The notes: generated by a model not told the origin, from the sequence alone. Shown: positions 1-6,239, counted from the first letter of the stretch. The stretch: 9,407 bases of DNA from CAZQIC01 sp964593555 (GCA_964593555.1 CAZQIC010000158.1:1-9407), one strand, 5' to 3'. Numbers and translations: made by a program.

Positions 1-32
1 TCTAAAAAAAAATACGGTTACATTTGTTAAAA

Positions 33-1223
33 TCAATTAATAGAACCTCCCTTTACATTTATCGGATTGTCCTCTACAATTAATAATCTTTTTTTAGCGA
101 TTACAGCTGCGTTATACCCTTTATTTTTATTCAGATCTGCCGTATGTGTACTATCTGCCTTATCAAATGGCATTGTAAATAAAAACTGGGTTCCAATTTC
201 TTCTTGACTTTTTACTTCTATTTTTCCTCCCTGCAATTCTATCAATTGTTTGGCAATACTTAAACCAAGACCAGTACCTCCATAATACCTGCTGGTATGT
301 GATTCTGCTTGCCTGAATCTTTCAAAAATGAATGGCAACTTATCCGAGTGAATTCCAATCCCGGTGTCTTTAACAGAGAATTGAATGTAATTAATCTCGT
401 TTTCTTCCTTAAGAAGTGTTGCAAATACGTCTACACAGCCCTTGTTTGTAAACTTAATGGCATTACCAACAAGATTAATTATTATTTGTGATAAACGAAG
501 CGGATCTCCTATTACGATCTCCGGTAAATTTGAATCAAAAGTAAATGAGAGGTACAGTTTTTTTTCTTTTGCTTTTTGAGCGAACATTGAACTCAATGAA
601 TTGAATGCACCTCTGATATCAATAGGCTGTTTCTCAAATGACATCATACCCGACTCCATTTTTGAAACATCAAGTATGTCATTAATGATCCTCAATAAAT
701 TTTCACCGGAGGTTTTTATGATTTTCACAAAATCCTTTTCCTCCTCCCCTAAACTCCTTTTTAACAATAGATCAGTAAATCCAAGTATCGCATTCATCGG
801 AGTGCGAATCTCATGACTCATGTTTGCAAGGAAGGCTTCCTTTAATATCGCAGATTCCTCGGCAAGTTTTTTTGCTTCAATTAATTTTTTTTCCGCCTCT
901 TTTACAGTTGTAATATCTTCAAATACAGCAATTGCATATTCAATTTTCCCTTCCGAATCCTTTATACTCGTTGCATTTATCCTGAGCGGAATACGGGTAT
1001 TACCTTTGTGAATTTCCATATCTTCCACCGAAAGATCCATTTCGCCTTGCAGGACTCTTGCTATCGGCTGCTTTTCGCCAGGATATAAATTATTGGTCCC
1101 AGCAATATAGGAGCCATATACTTCCGGCAAATCTGTAACTGTAGAACCTACTATGATCCCTTTACCAAGAATTTCCGTAGATTTATTGTTTGCGTAATAT
1201 GGCTTTCCTTCTGCATCGAGCAC
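33..1223 (-). CDS. Sensor histidine kinase, 3' part (PAS-HisKA-HATPase, receiver stub)
   Basis: This frame holds the output half of a two-component sensor kinase. Residues 1-105 are most of a PAS/PAC domain (FEDITTVKEAEKKL exit). Residues 131-195 are the HisKA dimerisation helices with the H-box SHEIRTPMNAILGF (phosphoacceptor His137). Residues 235-355 are the HATPase_c domain with N-box IINLVGNAIKFTNKG, G1 DTGIGI, F-box FIFERF and G2 GGTGLGL. It ends with KKRLLIVEDNPIN, the first strand and acidic pair of a receiver domain, then GGSIN and a stop, so about 100 residues of receiver are missing. The apparent start is GTG at 1223, but this is not a real start: the PAS domain begins in the frame of the 1151-1927 gene, and the two overlap by 73 bases out of frame. 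All kinase catalytic boxes are intact. Family assignment is firm; the ligand and partner regulator are unknown. Confidence 0.9.
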   Translation of the reverse strand: MLDAEGKPYYANNKSTEILGKGIIVGSTVTDLPEVYGSYIAGTNNLYPGEKQPIARVLQGEMDLSVEDMEIHKGNTRIPLRINATSIKDSEGKIEYAIAVFEDITTVKEAEKKLIEAKKLAEESAILKEAFLANMSHEIRTPMNAILGFTDLLLKRSLGEEEKDFVKIIKTSGENLLRIINDILDVSKMESGMMSFEKQPIDIRGAFNSLSSMFAQKAKEKKLYLSFTFDSNLPEIVIGDPLRLSQIIINLVGNAIKFTNKGCVDVFATLLKEENEINYIQFSVKDTGIGIHSDKLPFIFERFRQAESHTSRYYGGTGLGLSIAKQLIELQGGKIEVKSQEEIGTQFLFTMPFDKADSTHTADLNKNKGYNAAVIAKKRLLIVEDNPINVKGGSIN

Positions 1224-1927
1224 ATAACTCCAACAGGAAGACTCTCCAAGAATTTTTTGATGCGTGTTTCGTTTTCCAGGACTTTTTTCTCTGAACGTAC
1301 TCTTCGGTTATAATCTTTAATAAAAAAATACAGTGTGATGATGACAATGCCTATCGCTAAAAAAATACTTATAACAATTGTGTTAAGAACCCTTGAATAA
1401 TTTCTCTTCGATGTATCAAGTCTCTCAGATAATAAATATTCTTCACTGGCAATGAATGAATTCATAGATGCCCTTAATTTTGTCATTAAATTCTCACCTT
1501 CATCTGTCATTATAAGTTTTTGCGCGGATTCGTAACCTTTGTTTTTTCTGTCCAAAATTACTTCCTCCGCGAATTCTATTTTCAATTCAATGATCCGTCG
1601 AATAGAATCGAGCAAATTTTTCTGTGAAGGATTATCTTTGATAAGATTTTTTACCTCACCAAAGGCACCTCTGAAATCTTGTTTGCTATGTTCATATGGT
1701 TCAAGGTATTTTTCATTACCTGTTATAACATATCCTCTTTGCGATGATTCGATCGCCTGAATATCAAGCAAAATGTTTTGTGTTGTTGAAATTACTCTTT
1801 GTGTATGAAGCACCCATTCTGATGTATCACCGTATTCATTTGTTGTACGGTAAGCATAAAACCCGACAGATGCGAGAATTAAAATGCTGAGACAAAAAGC
1901 TGATATTATTCTTAATTTTCCGGTCAT
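1151..1927 (-). CDS. Sensor histidine kinase, 5' part (TM-CHASE3-TM-PAS start), frameshifted
   Basis: This is the N-terminal sensor half of the same kinase. Residues 6-26 form a first membrane helix. Residues about 30-178 are a CHASE3 extracytoplasmic helical domain with the typical signature ESSQRGYVITGNEKYLEPY (residues 60-78). Residues 181-203 form the second membrane helix. A coiled linker (RRVRSEKKVLENETRIKKFL) then leads into the first PAS strand, LESLPVGV (residues 227-234). After Val234 the frame runs into unrelated residues for 24 codons, while the PAS domain continues in the next frame as VLDAEGKPYYANN. Adding one A to the AA at 1226-1227 would give the smooth reading VGVYVLDAEG, so a one-base deletion, real or an assembly error, splits the gene. 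The start ATG at 1927 directly precedes the first membrane helix. CHASE3 kinases sense unknown periplasmic cues. Confidence 0.85.
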   Translation of the reverse strand: MTGKLRIISAFCLSILILASVGFYAYRTTNEYGDTSEWVLHTQRVISTTQNILLDIQAIESSQRGYVITGNEKYLEPYEHSKQDFRGAFGEVKNLIKDNPSQKNLLDSIRRIIELKIEFAEEVILDRKNKGYESAQKLIMTDEGENLMTKLRASMNSFIASEEYLLSERLDTSKRNYSRVLNTIVISIFLAIGIVIITLYFFIKDYNRRVRSEKKVLENETRIKKFLESLPVGVMCSMQKESHITQTINLRKFLVKGS

Positions 1928-1943
1928 GGACTAAAAATACTAA

Positions 1944-1968
1944 AAAGCCTCTCATTAAGAGAGGCTTT
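1944..1968 (-). terminator. Perfect 10-bp hairpin just upstream of the sensor kinase
   Basis: The arms AAAGCCTCTC and GAGAGGCTTT (plus-strand reading) pair perfectly around the loop ATTAA. On the minus strand the stem is followed by five Ts, so it reads as an intrinsic terminator. It could end the 3300-2071 unit, whose last stop codon is 103 bases upstream. It ends only 16 bases before the kinase start, leaving no room for a promoter behind it, so it may instead be an attenuator in the kinase leader. Confidence 0.65.
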
Positions 1969-2070
1969 AACACCTTATGGGTTGCATTTACCGAACCCTT
2001 TTAGGCCCTTTTCAAGTCAAGACTGAAAATAATTTCATTACCATTTTAATGGTCAGTACTACTGAATAAG

Positions 2071-2520
2071 TTAGTGACTTCTTTTCCCTTTTGTTATTAA
2101 ATGCAGTAGTTTTTCCTGTATATACTGTGTCCATACAGGTGAACAGGAATCGTAACATTCAATTTCGGGAACTAAACCTATATGCGTAAATCGAACTTGC
2201 GTTTTAGCACCTTGTCTTGAAATTTCAAAACAGATTTTTGTATTTGTCCATTCACTTTTATCTTCCAAAAAATTCAATTTACTGTCAGTAACGAGCCAAA
2301 CTATTTTTTTGCCCGGAATTAATTCAACTAATTTTTGTTTTGAATAATGCATTCCTTCTCCTGCCCTAAAGGTAAATTCATCATTCAGTTCCTCGGAGTT
2401 CCCTTCAAATTTTTCTCCATACAATCCTGACCACCAACCACGAACATTTTTGATGGCGCTGAATACTTCCTGTGCATTTTGGTCTACCATGATAGTAGTT
2501 GTAAAATCTTGTGAAGCCAT
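2071..2520 (-). CDS. AHSA1/SRPBCC domain protein
   Basis: This 149-residue protein is a single helix-grip (START/SRPBCC) domain of the AHSA1 type. It begins with the usual strand and helix (FTTTIMVDQNAQEVFSAIKN), then VRGWWSG at 26-32, the central strands with KLVELIPGKKIVWLVTDS (63-80), and the closing motif FTHIGLVPEIECYDSC (111-126) before the long C-terminal helix WTQYIQEKLLHLI (130-142). The fold makes a hydrophobic pocket. Bacterial single-domain members are cytosolic and mostly of unknown ligand, and the family name (Hsp90 ATPase activator) should not be taken as function. It is the last gene of a three-gene minus-strand unit, 29 bases behind the DUF2798 gene. The ATG at 2520 fits the domain border. 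A HxlR-type regulator heads the cluster, which suggests a role in a stress or small-molecule response. Confidence 0.85.
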   Translation of the reverse strand: MASQDFTTTIMVDQNAQEVFSAIKNVRGWWSGLYGEKFEGNSEELNDEFTFRAGEGMHYSKQKLVELIPGKKIVWLVTDSKLNFLEDKSEWTNTKICFEISRQGAKTQVRFTHIGLVPEIECYDSCSPVWTQYIQEKLLHLITKGKRSH

Positions 2521-2549
2521 AAATTACTATTTAAAAATCGTCTGAGTTT

Positions 2550-2762
2550 TTATTTTAATAATTTGTCAACCAGCTTCTGTATCCTTGGACCAATAATTAA
2601 AATAGCCGGAATTACTACTAGGTAAGCCATTGCCCATGATCGTAGCCAGATATTCAAAAACCTTTCGGTATATCCTATATTAACAGAGATAAGTGTAAAT
2701 GAAATTATGCCTGTTGTAACGATGCCCATTATCAAGGCAAAAGCTATTTTATTTTTACTCAT
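2550..2762 (-). CDS. DUF2798 family small membrane protein
   Basis: This 70-residue protein consists of two membrane helices, about residues 6-27 (IAFALIMGIVTTGIISFTLI) and 41-60 (WAMAYLVVIPAILIIGPRIQ). A short loop containing FLNIWLRSW joins them, and a basic tail (RIQKLVDKLL) follows. The pattern of a first helix with a mid-helix MG..T, a loop with W..SW, and a second helix ending in P followed by RIQKLVDKL matches the DUF2798 family as I know it. No biochemical function is established. It lies 52 bases after the DinB-like gene and 29 bases before the SRPBCC gene on the same strand, so co-transcription is likely. The start ATG at 2762 follows from the MSKNK opening and the position of the first helix. 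Confidence 0.8.
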   Translation of the reverse strand: MSKNKIAFALIMGIVTTGIISFTLISVNIGYTERFLNIWLRSWAMAYLVVIPAILIIGPRIQKLVDKLLK

Positions 2763-2814
2763 AGGAGATTTTTACTTTTCAAAGAATACGCGAACACTTT
2801 CGTATTTTATGATT

Positions 2815-3300
2815 CTATTTTTTTATAAGCGCTACTTGACCGATATGATACTGTAAATGATTTGTGCGACCGATAACAACATTTAATCTGTTTCTGTGTG
2901 GTTCTTTTACAAAATCTTCTTCTGATACGGAGCTGTGTTTTTTAAACCATTCGTCCACACTTAAATTATTAAAGTGTGTTGCCAGTTTAGAATTTACAGC
3001 TTCCCAAACGGCTCTTAACTCTTTCGCAGAAGGTATTTCTGAAACAGATCTATCGGGCTTTGTCAAAAAGGCGTCTTCTAAATGTGGATAAAGTTGCGGT
3101 CCAAAATTAAGCAGGGGCAACATTTTGTCGTGTACAGCCGCCAAATGTCCTAATAAGTAAAGAGCCCTGTTTCTACCCGGAGAAACTTCCTTTTGCAAAT
3201 CTTCATCCGTAAATGAATTAAATATTTTATACGCAGTTTCTAATCTTGAGTTCCATGCATCAAGCACTGGTTTTACTATTAATTGTTTTTGTGTTTCCAT
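2815..3300 (-). CDS. DinB-like four-helix-bundle protein
   Basis: This 161-residue protein has the DinB/YfiT-type helical bundle. The metal-site pattern is visible: LLGHLAAVHDKM in helix 2 (His52, with His57 nearby) and RTNHLQYHIGQVALIKK in the last helix (His148 and His152, the HxxxH pair). These three histidines normally hold a divalent metal, so the site appears intact. Members include thiol-dependent S-transferases that use bacillithiol or mycothiol and many proteins of unknown reaction, often in stress or antibiotic-response clusters. The product is probably cytosolic. It is the first gene of a minus-strand unit with the DUF2798 and SRPBCC genes. Its ATG at 3300 lies 24 bases downstream of an exact Bacteroidota -7 box (3324-3331), and a perfect palindrome overlaps the -33 position, so it is the likely target of the divergent HxlR regulator. 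Confidence 0.85.
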   Translation of the reverse strand: METQKQLIVKPVLDAWNSRLETAYKIFNSFTDEDLQKEVSPGRNRALYLLGHLAAVHDKMLPLLNFGPQLYPHLEDAFLTKPDRSVSEIPSAKELRAVWEAVNSKLATHFNNLSVDEWFKKHSSVSEEDFVKEPHRNRLNVVIGRTNHLQYHIGQVALIKK

Positions 3301-3323
3301 GTTTTATAATTTTAATGTGCGAA

Positions 3324-3355
3324 CAAAGGTATGTAATTAAACTTGCAAAATGCAA
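3324..3355 (-). promoter_or_regulatory. Promoter of the DinB-like gene unit
   Basis: On the minus strand, TACCTTTG (3331-3324) matches the Bacteroidota -7 consensus TAnnTTTG exactly. A TTG at 3355-3353 lies 21 bases upstream, as expected for the -33 element. Transcription would begin about 15-17 bases before the ATG at 3300. The -33 element lies inside the right arm of the palindrome at 3335-3363. Confidence 0.65.
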
Positions 3356-3363
3356 GTTTAATT
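3335..3363. promoter_or_regulatory. Perfect 13-bp inverted repeat, probable HxlR operator
   Basis: AATTAAACTTGCA (3335-3347), spacer AAA, then TGCAAGTTTAATT (3351-3363) form a perfect dyad. It sits between the divergent DinB-like and HxlR genes, overlaps the -33 region of the former and lies 28 bases before the ATG of the latter. HxlR regulators are winged-helix dimers that bind such dyads, so this is the natural candidate operator for autoregulation and for control of the neighbouring unit. There is no T-tract after either arm and no gene ends here, so a terminator is unlikely. Confidence 0.7.
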
Positions 3364-3391
3364 TTATATTATTTACTATCTTTATATTGAA

Positions 3392-3763
3392 ATGAAAAAG
3401 CGGGTTAAAGAAATTATTGAAAAGCGGTCTGAATGCCCTATTTCCTGTACCATGGATCTGGTTGGCGACAAGTGGTCGTTGCTCATTATAAGAGACTTAT
3501 TATACTTGGGAAAAACCACATACAATGAATTTTTAAATTCAAACGAGAGCATTTCCACCAATATATTAAATGATAGGTTAGTGAAACTTACAGAAGTTGG
3601 ATTGATTACGTATACGGGCAGCTCAAAACGAAAAAAATATGAGCTTACTAAAATGGGGCAAGATCTAAAACCCGTGCTCGAATCAGTTGCGATATTTGGA
3701 ATGAAACACTCTACTGCTGATAAACCGTTTTTACAAAAGGTGAAGAAGGTGATGAATTTATAG
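3392..3763 (+). CDS. HxlR-family winged-helix transcriptional regulator
   Basis: This 123-residue protein shows the HxlR signature throughout: CPISCTMDLVGDKWSLLIIRDLLYLGKTTYNEF (residues 15-47), the recognition-helix region SISTNILNDRLVKLTEVGLI (53-72), the wing TGSSKRKKYELTKMG (75-89), and a C-terminal helix (PVLESVAIFGMKH) that forms the dimer interface. Such proteins bind DNA as dimers, often as repressors or activators of divergently placed detoxification genes. Cys15, conserved at this place in the family, and Cys19 could be redox- or aldehyde-reactive, but this is only inference. It diverges from the DinB-like gene with a perfect palindrome in the 91-base gap. A weak -7-like TATCTTTA lies at 3377-3384, only 8 bases before the ATG at 3392, so transcripts may have almost no leader. 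Confidence 0.92.
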   Translation: MKKRVKEIIEKRSECPISCTMDLVGDKWSLLIIRDLLYLGKTTYNEFLNSNESISTNILNDRLVKLTEVGLITYTGSSKRKKYELTKMGQDLKPVLESVAIFGMKHSTADKPFLQKVKKVMNL

Positions 3764-3780
3764 AGTTATGACTTTCACAA

Positions 3781-4052
3781 TCACCTGGGCTTTTTCATTT
3801 GTTCGATGGCTGCCAACCTTCAGGGGCGACACCCATAATTTCTGTAGCAATACCAAGCGTTTGATAAGTATCAAAGAAAGTCATCCGGGCGATGGGATGG
3901 TCCACTTCCCAGACAAACTATAACCTTGCTCGTGGTGGGGAGAGCCCGCGATGCCCATCCCCTAAAAATTTCATTGACGCTTCGATGTCCCTTACCACCC
4001 ATCCGATTTGGGCCAGTTCGAGTCCTGCAATGGCGTTGCTGATATTTGTCAT
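3781..4052 (-). pseudogene. Degraded VOC/glyoxalase-family gene
   Basis: Starting at ATG 4052, the minus strand reads MTNISNAIAGLELAQIGWVV then RDIEASMKFLGD, the first beta-alpha module of a vicinal-oxygen-chelate protein. It then derails into GHRGLSPPRARL and a stop at 3918. From about 3917 another frame reads VDHPIARMTFFDTYQTLGIA then TEIMGVAPEGW (to about 3805), which is the last module of such a protein. The final residues AIEQMKK lie in yet another frame and stop at 3781. The whole remnant is 272 bases, whereas a complete gene of this type is about 450-500 bases. The middle part, with most of the metal ligands, is therefore deleted and at least one further frameshift is present. The remnant is non-functional. 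It occupies nearly all of the space between the HxlR gene and the tRNA. Confidence 0.75.
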
Positions 4053-4085
4053 ATTAATTTAAATTGAGGCTATGTGTTAAATCAA

Positions 4086-4112
4086 AAAACCTCTCTGAAA
4101 ATGAGAGGTTTT
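4086..4112 (-). terminator. Intrinsic terminator of tRNA-Leu
   Basis: AAAACCTCTC (4086-4095) pairs perfectly with GAGAGGTTTT (4103-4112) around a 7-base loop. On the minus strand the stem runs into six Ts (4089-4084). It begins two to three bases after the tRNA end and is a clear terminator for it. Confidence 0.85.
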
Positions 4113-4114
4113 AG

Positions 4115-4198
4115 TACCCAGTGCCGGAATCGAACCGGCAAGGAAGTGAATCCACTGGTGTTTGAGACCAGCGCGTCTACCGGTTCCGCCAACTGGGC
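4115..4198 (-). tRNA. tRNA-Leu (anticodon CAA)
   Basis: The minus strand folds into a class II tRNA of 84 bases. The acceptor stem is GCCCAGT with ACTGGGT (a G-U pair at 1-72) and the discriminator is A. The D arm contains the AACCGGTAGAC type sequence. The anticodon stem CTGGT/ACCAG encloses the loop CTCAAAC, giving anticodon CAA (reads UUG). A long variable arm (TGGATTCACTTCCTT) is typical of leucine tRNAs. The T arm is GCCGG-TTCGATT-CCGGC. The CCA end is not encoded (the DNA continues CTA), so it must be added by nucleotidyltransferase. Confidence 0.93.
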
Positions 4199-4257
4199 AA
4201 GTTTCGACAAGCGTTCGACTGAGCTCACGCCGAAGTCTCAACAAGACNNNNNNNNNN
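4199..4257. other. Repeat-like sequence and scaffold gap
   Basis: Behind the tRNA 5' end lies a stretch rich in TTCGACAAGCGTTCGACTGA-type motifs (CGACAAGC, TTCGACTGAGCTCA, CGAAGTCTC). It resembles dispersed intergenic repeats that I recall from Bacteroidota genomes. Ten Ns follow at 4248-4257, a conventional scaffold placeholder, so true distance and content here are unknown. A repeat at this point would explain the assembly break. The resemblance to known repeats is from memory only. Confidence 0.5.
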
Positions 4258-4477
4258 CCCTAAAAATCATGCTTTTACTCCTTCGATGTAATTTGGTAGC
4301 CCTTTATAATTTAAAGGGATGCGAAAATATTCATTTGTTTTGAGATGTCAAAAATTATATGCCTAAAACATCAGGAAAAAGACCCTTATTTCAAGCCCCA
4401 ATACTACCGCAAAACGGTGGTTTGGGATAAGCTCAACTAACAAGTTTTTATCACATCCCTAAGGCCATGACAAAAAC
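4258..4477. other. Intergenic region before prs, no gene seen
   Basis: No convincing coding sequence is present. The only plus-strand reading frame with a start, 4359-4430, encodes 23 residues of no recognisable family. Structures seen are a CCCTTTA/TAAAGGG hairpin near 4302-4320, an imperfect long hairpin at about 4396-4426 (CCCC...ACTACCG with CGGTGGTTTGGG), and the long inverted repeat at 4441-4480. No T-tract follows the first two. Confidence 0.5.
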
Positions 4478-4480
4478 TTG
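4441..4480. promoter_or_regulatory. Long inverted repeat overlapping the prs -33 box
   Basis: CAAGTTTTTATCA (4441-4453) and TGACAAAAACTTG (4468-4480) pair over 13 positions with one mismatch (a G-T), separated by 14 bases. The last three bases of the right arm are the TTG of the prs promoter. It could be an operator dyad or, as RNA, the terminator of a plus-strand transcript from the unsequenced gap. The position on the promoter favours an operator. Confidence 0.45.
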
Positions 4481-4508
4481 AGTTTCACTAATAAAATTCG
4501 TATATTCG
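4478..4508 (+). promoter_or_regulatory. Promoter of prs
   Basis: TTG at 4478-4480, a spacer of exactly 20 bases, and TATATTCG at 4501-4508 (one mismatch to TAnnTTTG) form a good Bacteroidota promoter. The expected start of transcription, near 4514, leaves a leader of about 10 bases before the ATG at 4525. Confidence 0.65.
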
Positions 4509-4524
4509 CAACCCTTTTAAAAAC

Positions 4525-5460
4525 ATGGATACCGCACCTATTAACCTGTTTTCCGGACAAAGCACCACAACTTTGGCAACTGATATTGCCAAACAGTTTG
4601 GGCAGCCACTCGGAAAAATTAGTTTTAACCGTTTTAGTGATGGTGAATTCCAGGTATCCTATGAAGAAACTGTAAGAGGAAATCATGTATTTGTTATTCA
4701 AAGCACTAATCCTCCGGCGGATAATTTATTGGAGTTATTATTAATGGTTGATGCGGCACGCAGAGCATCTGCAAAACAGGTGATCGCAGTACTTCCTTAT
4801 TTTGGTTTTGCAAGACAAGACAGGAAAGATCAGCCACGTGTAGCGATTGGAGCTAAACTTATTGCTAACTTACTTTCGGCAGCAGGAATTTCAAGGATCA
4901 TCACAATGGATCTGCATGCGGACCAGATTCAGGGCTTTTTTGATGTGCCAGTTGATCATCTTTATGCTTCATCTATATTTATTCCATATATACAAAGTCT
5001 TAACCTGCCAAATTTAACTATGGCAGCTCCTGATGTTGGGGGATCTAAAAGGGCAAACGCATATTCTAAATACCTTAACAGCGATATGGTTATTTGCTAC
5101 AAACAAAGAGCCAAAGCAAATGTGATCTCGAGCATGACCGTTATTGGTGATGTAAAAGGAAAAGATATTGTATTGATCGATGATCTTGTTGATACCGGTG
5201 GTACGCTCACCAAGGCTGCGGATATGATGATGGAAAGAGGCGCTTCAAGTGTAAGAGCTTTGTGTACACATGCGGTTCTCTCGGGAAAGGCATACGAGAA
5301 TATTGAAAAATCAAGTTTAAAAGAATTGATAGTGACTGATACCATACCACTGAAACAAAAAAGCGATAAGATAAAAGTACTTTCAGTAGCGGATCTTTTT
5401 GCAGATGTATTTCACAAATTGGTAAATCACGAATCCATCAGTTCACATTTTATTTGTTAA
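4525..5460 (+). CDS. prs: Ribose-phosphate pyrophosphokinase (PRPP synthetase)
   Basis: Class I PRPP synthetase transfers the pyrophosphate of ATP to ribose 5-phosphate, giving PRPP for purine, pyrimidine, histidine, tryptophan and NAD synthesis in the cytosol. The 311 residues match the family length. Seen in order are FSDGE at 37-41, the ATP-site region YFGFARQDRKDQPRVAIGAK (92-111), the metal-binding signature DLHADQIQGFF (129-139, His131), the catalytic flexible-loop region YKQRAKANV (192-200), and the PRPP loop VLIDDLVDTGGTL (216-228). All key parts are intact. The start ATG at 4525 gives the usual short N-terminus before LFSGQST. It has its own promoter just upstream and is followed 78 bases later by rplY on the same strand, an order common in Bacteroidota. 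Confidence 0.97.
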   Translation: MDTAPINLFSGQSTTTLATDIAKQFGQPLGKISFNRFSDGEFQVSYEETVRGNHVFVIQSTNPPADNLLELLLMVDAARRASAKQVIAVLPYFGFARQDRKDQPRVAIGAKLIANLLSAAGISRIITMDLHADQIQGFFDVPVDHLYASSIFIPYIQSLNLPNLTMAAPDVGGSKRANAYSKYLNSDMVICYKQRAKANVISSMTVIGDVKGKDIVLIDDLVDTGGTLTKAADMMMERGASSVRALCTHAVLSGKAYENIEKSSLKELIVTDTIPLKQKSDKIKVLSVADLFADVFHKLVNHESISSHFIC

Positions 5461-5538
5461 AATTTTACCCGCATAAAAAATAAAAATAATGATGACGGTG
5501 TTCTGCGGGAAACATCTTAATCAAAAAACAAAACAAAA

Positions 5539-6222
5539 ATGAAAACAGTATCTATTAGCGGTTCACCAAGAGTGAACGTAGGGAAAAAAGATGCAGTTGA
5601 GTTGAGAAGACAAAATCTTGTGCCATGCGTAATTTACGGTGGTAAAGAACAAGTACACTTCTCTGCTGCTGATGCACAATTTAAACCTTTGGTTTATACA
5701 CCAGATGCAAGCCAGGTAAAACTTGAAGTTGGCGGAAAAGAATATCAAGCAATAATGCAGGACATTCAATTTGACCGCTTAACTGATAAAATTGTACACG
5801 TAGATTTTCTCGAGGTTATTCCGGGCAAAGCAATCAGTATGAATATCCCTGTTAAAACAGTTGGAAGTTCAGAAGGTGTTAAAGCCGGAGGAAAATTATA
5901 TAAAAAAATGCGTACGTTGAAGCTTAAAGGTTTGGCAGAAAAAATGCCAAATGATATTACGCTTGATGTTACTAATTTAAATATCGGAGATTCTGTAAAA
6001 GTGAGCGATATAAAAATCGACGGAATTACTACACTTGATATTCCAACCTCAACAATAGTTGCGGTGAGAGTAACAAGAAACGTAGTTGAAGAAACTCCTG
6101 TTGCAGGTGCTACTACAGCTCCGGCTGCAGGTACTGCTGCTCCAGCTGCAGGTGCTGCTGCTCCGGCTGCAGGTGCTGCAAAACCAGCTGCTGATGCAAA
6201 AAAACCAGAAGCTAAAAAGTAA
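5539..6222 (+). CDS. rplY: Large-subunit ribosomal protein bL25 (Ctc form)
   Basis: bL25 binds 5S rRNA in the central protuberance of the large subunit. At 227 residues this is the long TL5/Ctc form with two domains. The N-terminal 5S-binding barrel (residues 1-90) shows KKDAVELRRQNLVPCVIYGG (17-36) and QDIQFDRLTDKIVHVDFLEV (74-93). The C-terminal beta domain covers about 94-185, including IPVKTVGSSEGVKAGGKL and LKGLAEKMPNDITLDVTNL. The tail is a low-complexity Ala/Pro/Gly segment (about 187-220) with a lysine-rich end, PAADAKKPEAKK. The tail contains three near-identical 21-base units. The start ATG at 5539 follows an A-rich leader with no Shine-Dalgarno. No strong terminator separates it from prs, so co-transcription is likely. 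A truncated pth start lies 17 bases after its stop. Confidence 0.95.
   Translation: MKTVSISGSPRVNVGKKDAVELRRQNLVPCVIYGGKEQVHFSAADAQFKPLVYTPDASQVKLEVGGKEYQAIMQDIQFDRLTDKIVHVDFLEVIPGKAISMNIPVKTVGSSEGVKAGGKLYKKMRTLKLKGLAEKMPNDITLDVTNLNIGDSVKVSDIKIDGITTLDIPTSTIVAVRVTRNVVEETPVAGATTAPAAGTAAPAAGAAAPAAGAAKPAADAKKPEAKK
6121..6183 (+). repeat. Tandem 21-bp repeat in the bL25 tail
   Basis: Three consecutive units begin at 6121, 6142 and 6163. Each has the form CCNGCTGCAGGT followed by GCT/GCA codons and encodes PAAGTAA, PAAGAAA and PAAGAAK. Such in-frame repeats easily change copy number by slippage. The tail lies outside the folded domains, so length change should be tolerated. Confidence 0.85.
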
Positions 6223-6239
6223 TAACAGGTTAAGCCACG

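Noticed and set aside
4258..4340. Possible second VOC remnant on the minus strand beside the gap (CCCTAAAAAT and CTTCGATGT recur as at 3960)
   Set aside because: The shared pieces are only 9-10 bases, separated differently, and translation gives no convincing VOC module.
4359..4430. 23-codon plus-strand frame with an ATG upstream of prs
   Set aside because: It has no recognisable family, no start signal, and contains an imperfect hairpin, so chance is more likely than a gene.
4459..4701. 80-codon minus-strand frame over the prs start
   Set aside because: It is antisense to a certain prs gene, has no family match, and is explained as a shadow frame.
5097..5345. 82-codon minus-strand frame inside prs
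   Set aside because: It is an antisense shadow of the conserved PRPP-binding region.
5468..5519. CCCGCA/TGCGGG pairing in the prs-rplY gap as a bL25 autoregulatory leader
   Set aside because: There are only six pairs across a 40-base loop and no supporting comparison, so it is too weak to call.
6121..6183. 21-bp tandem repeats as a CRISPR or integration array
   Set aside because: They are in-frame Ala/Pro/Gly codon repeats in the disordered bL25 tail with no spacers.
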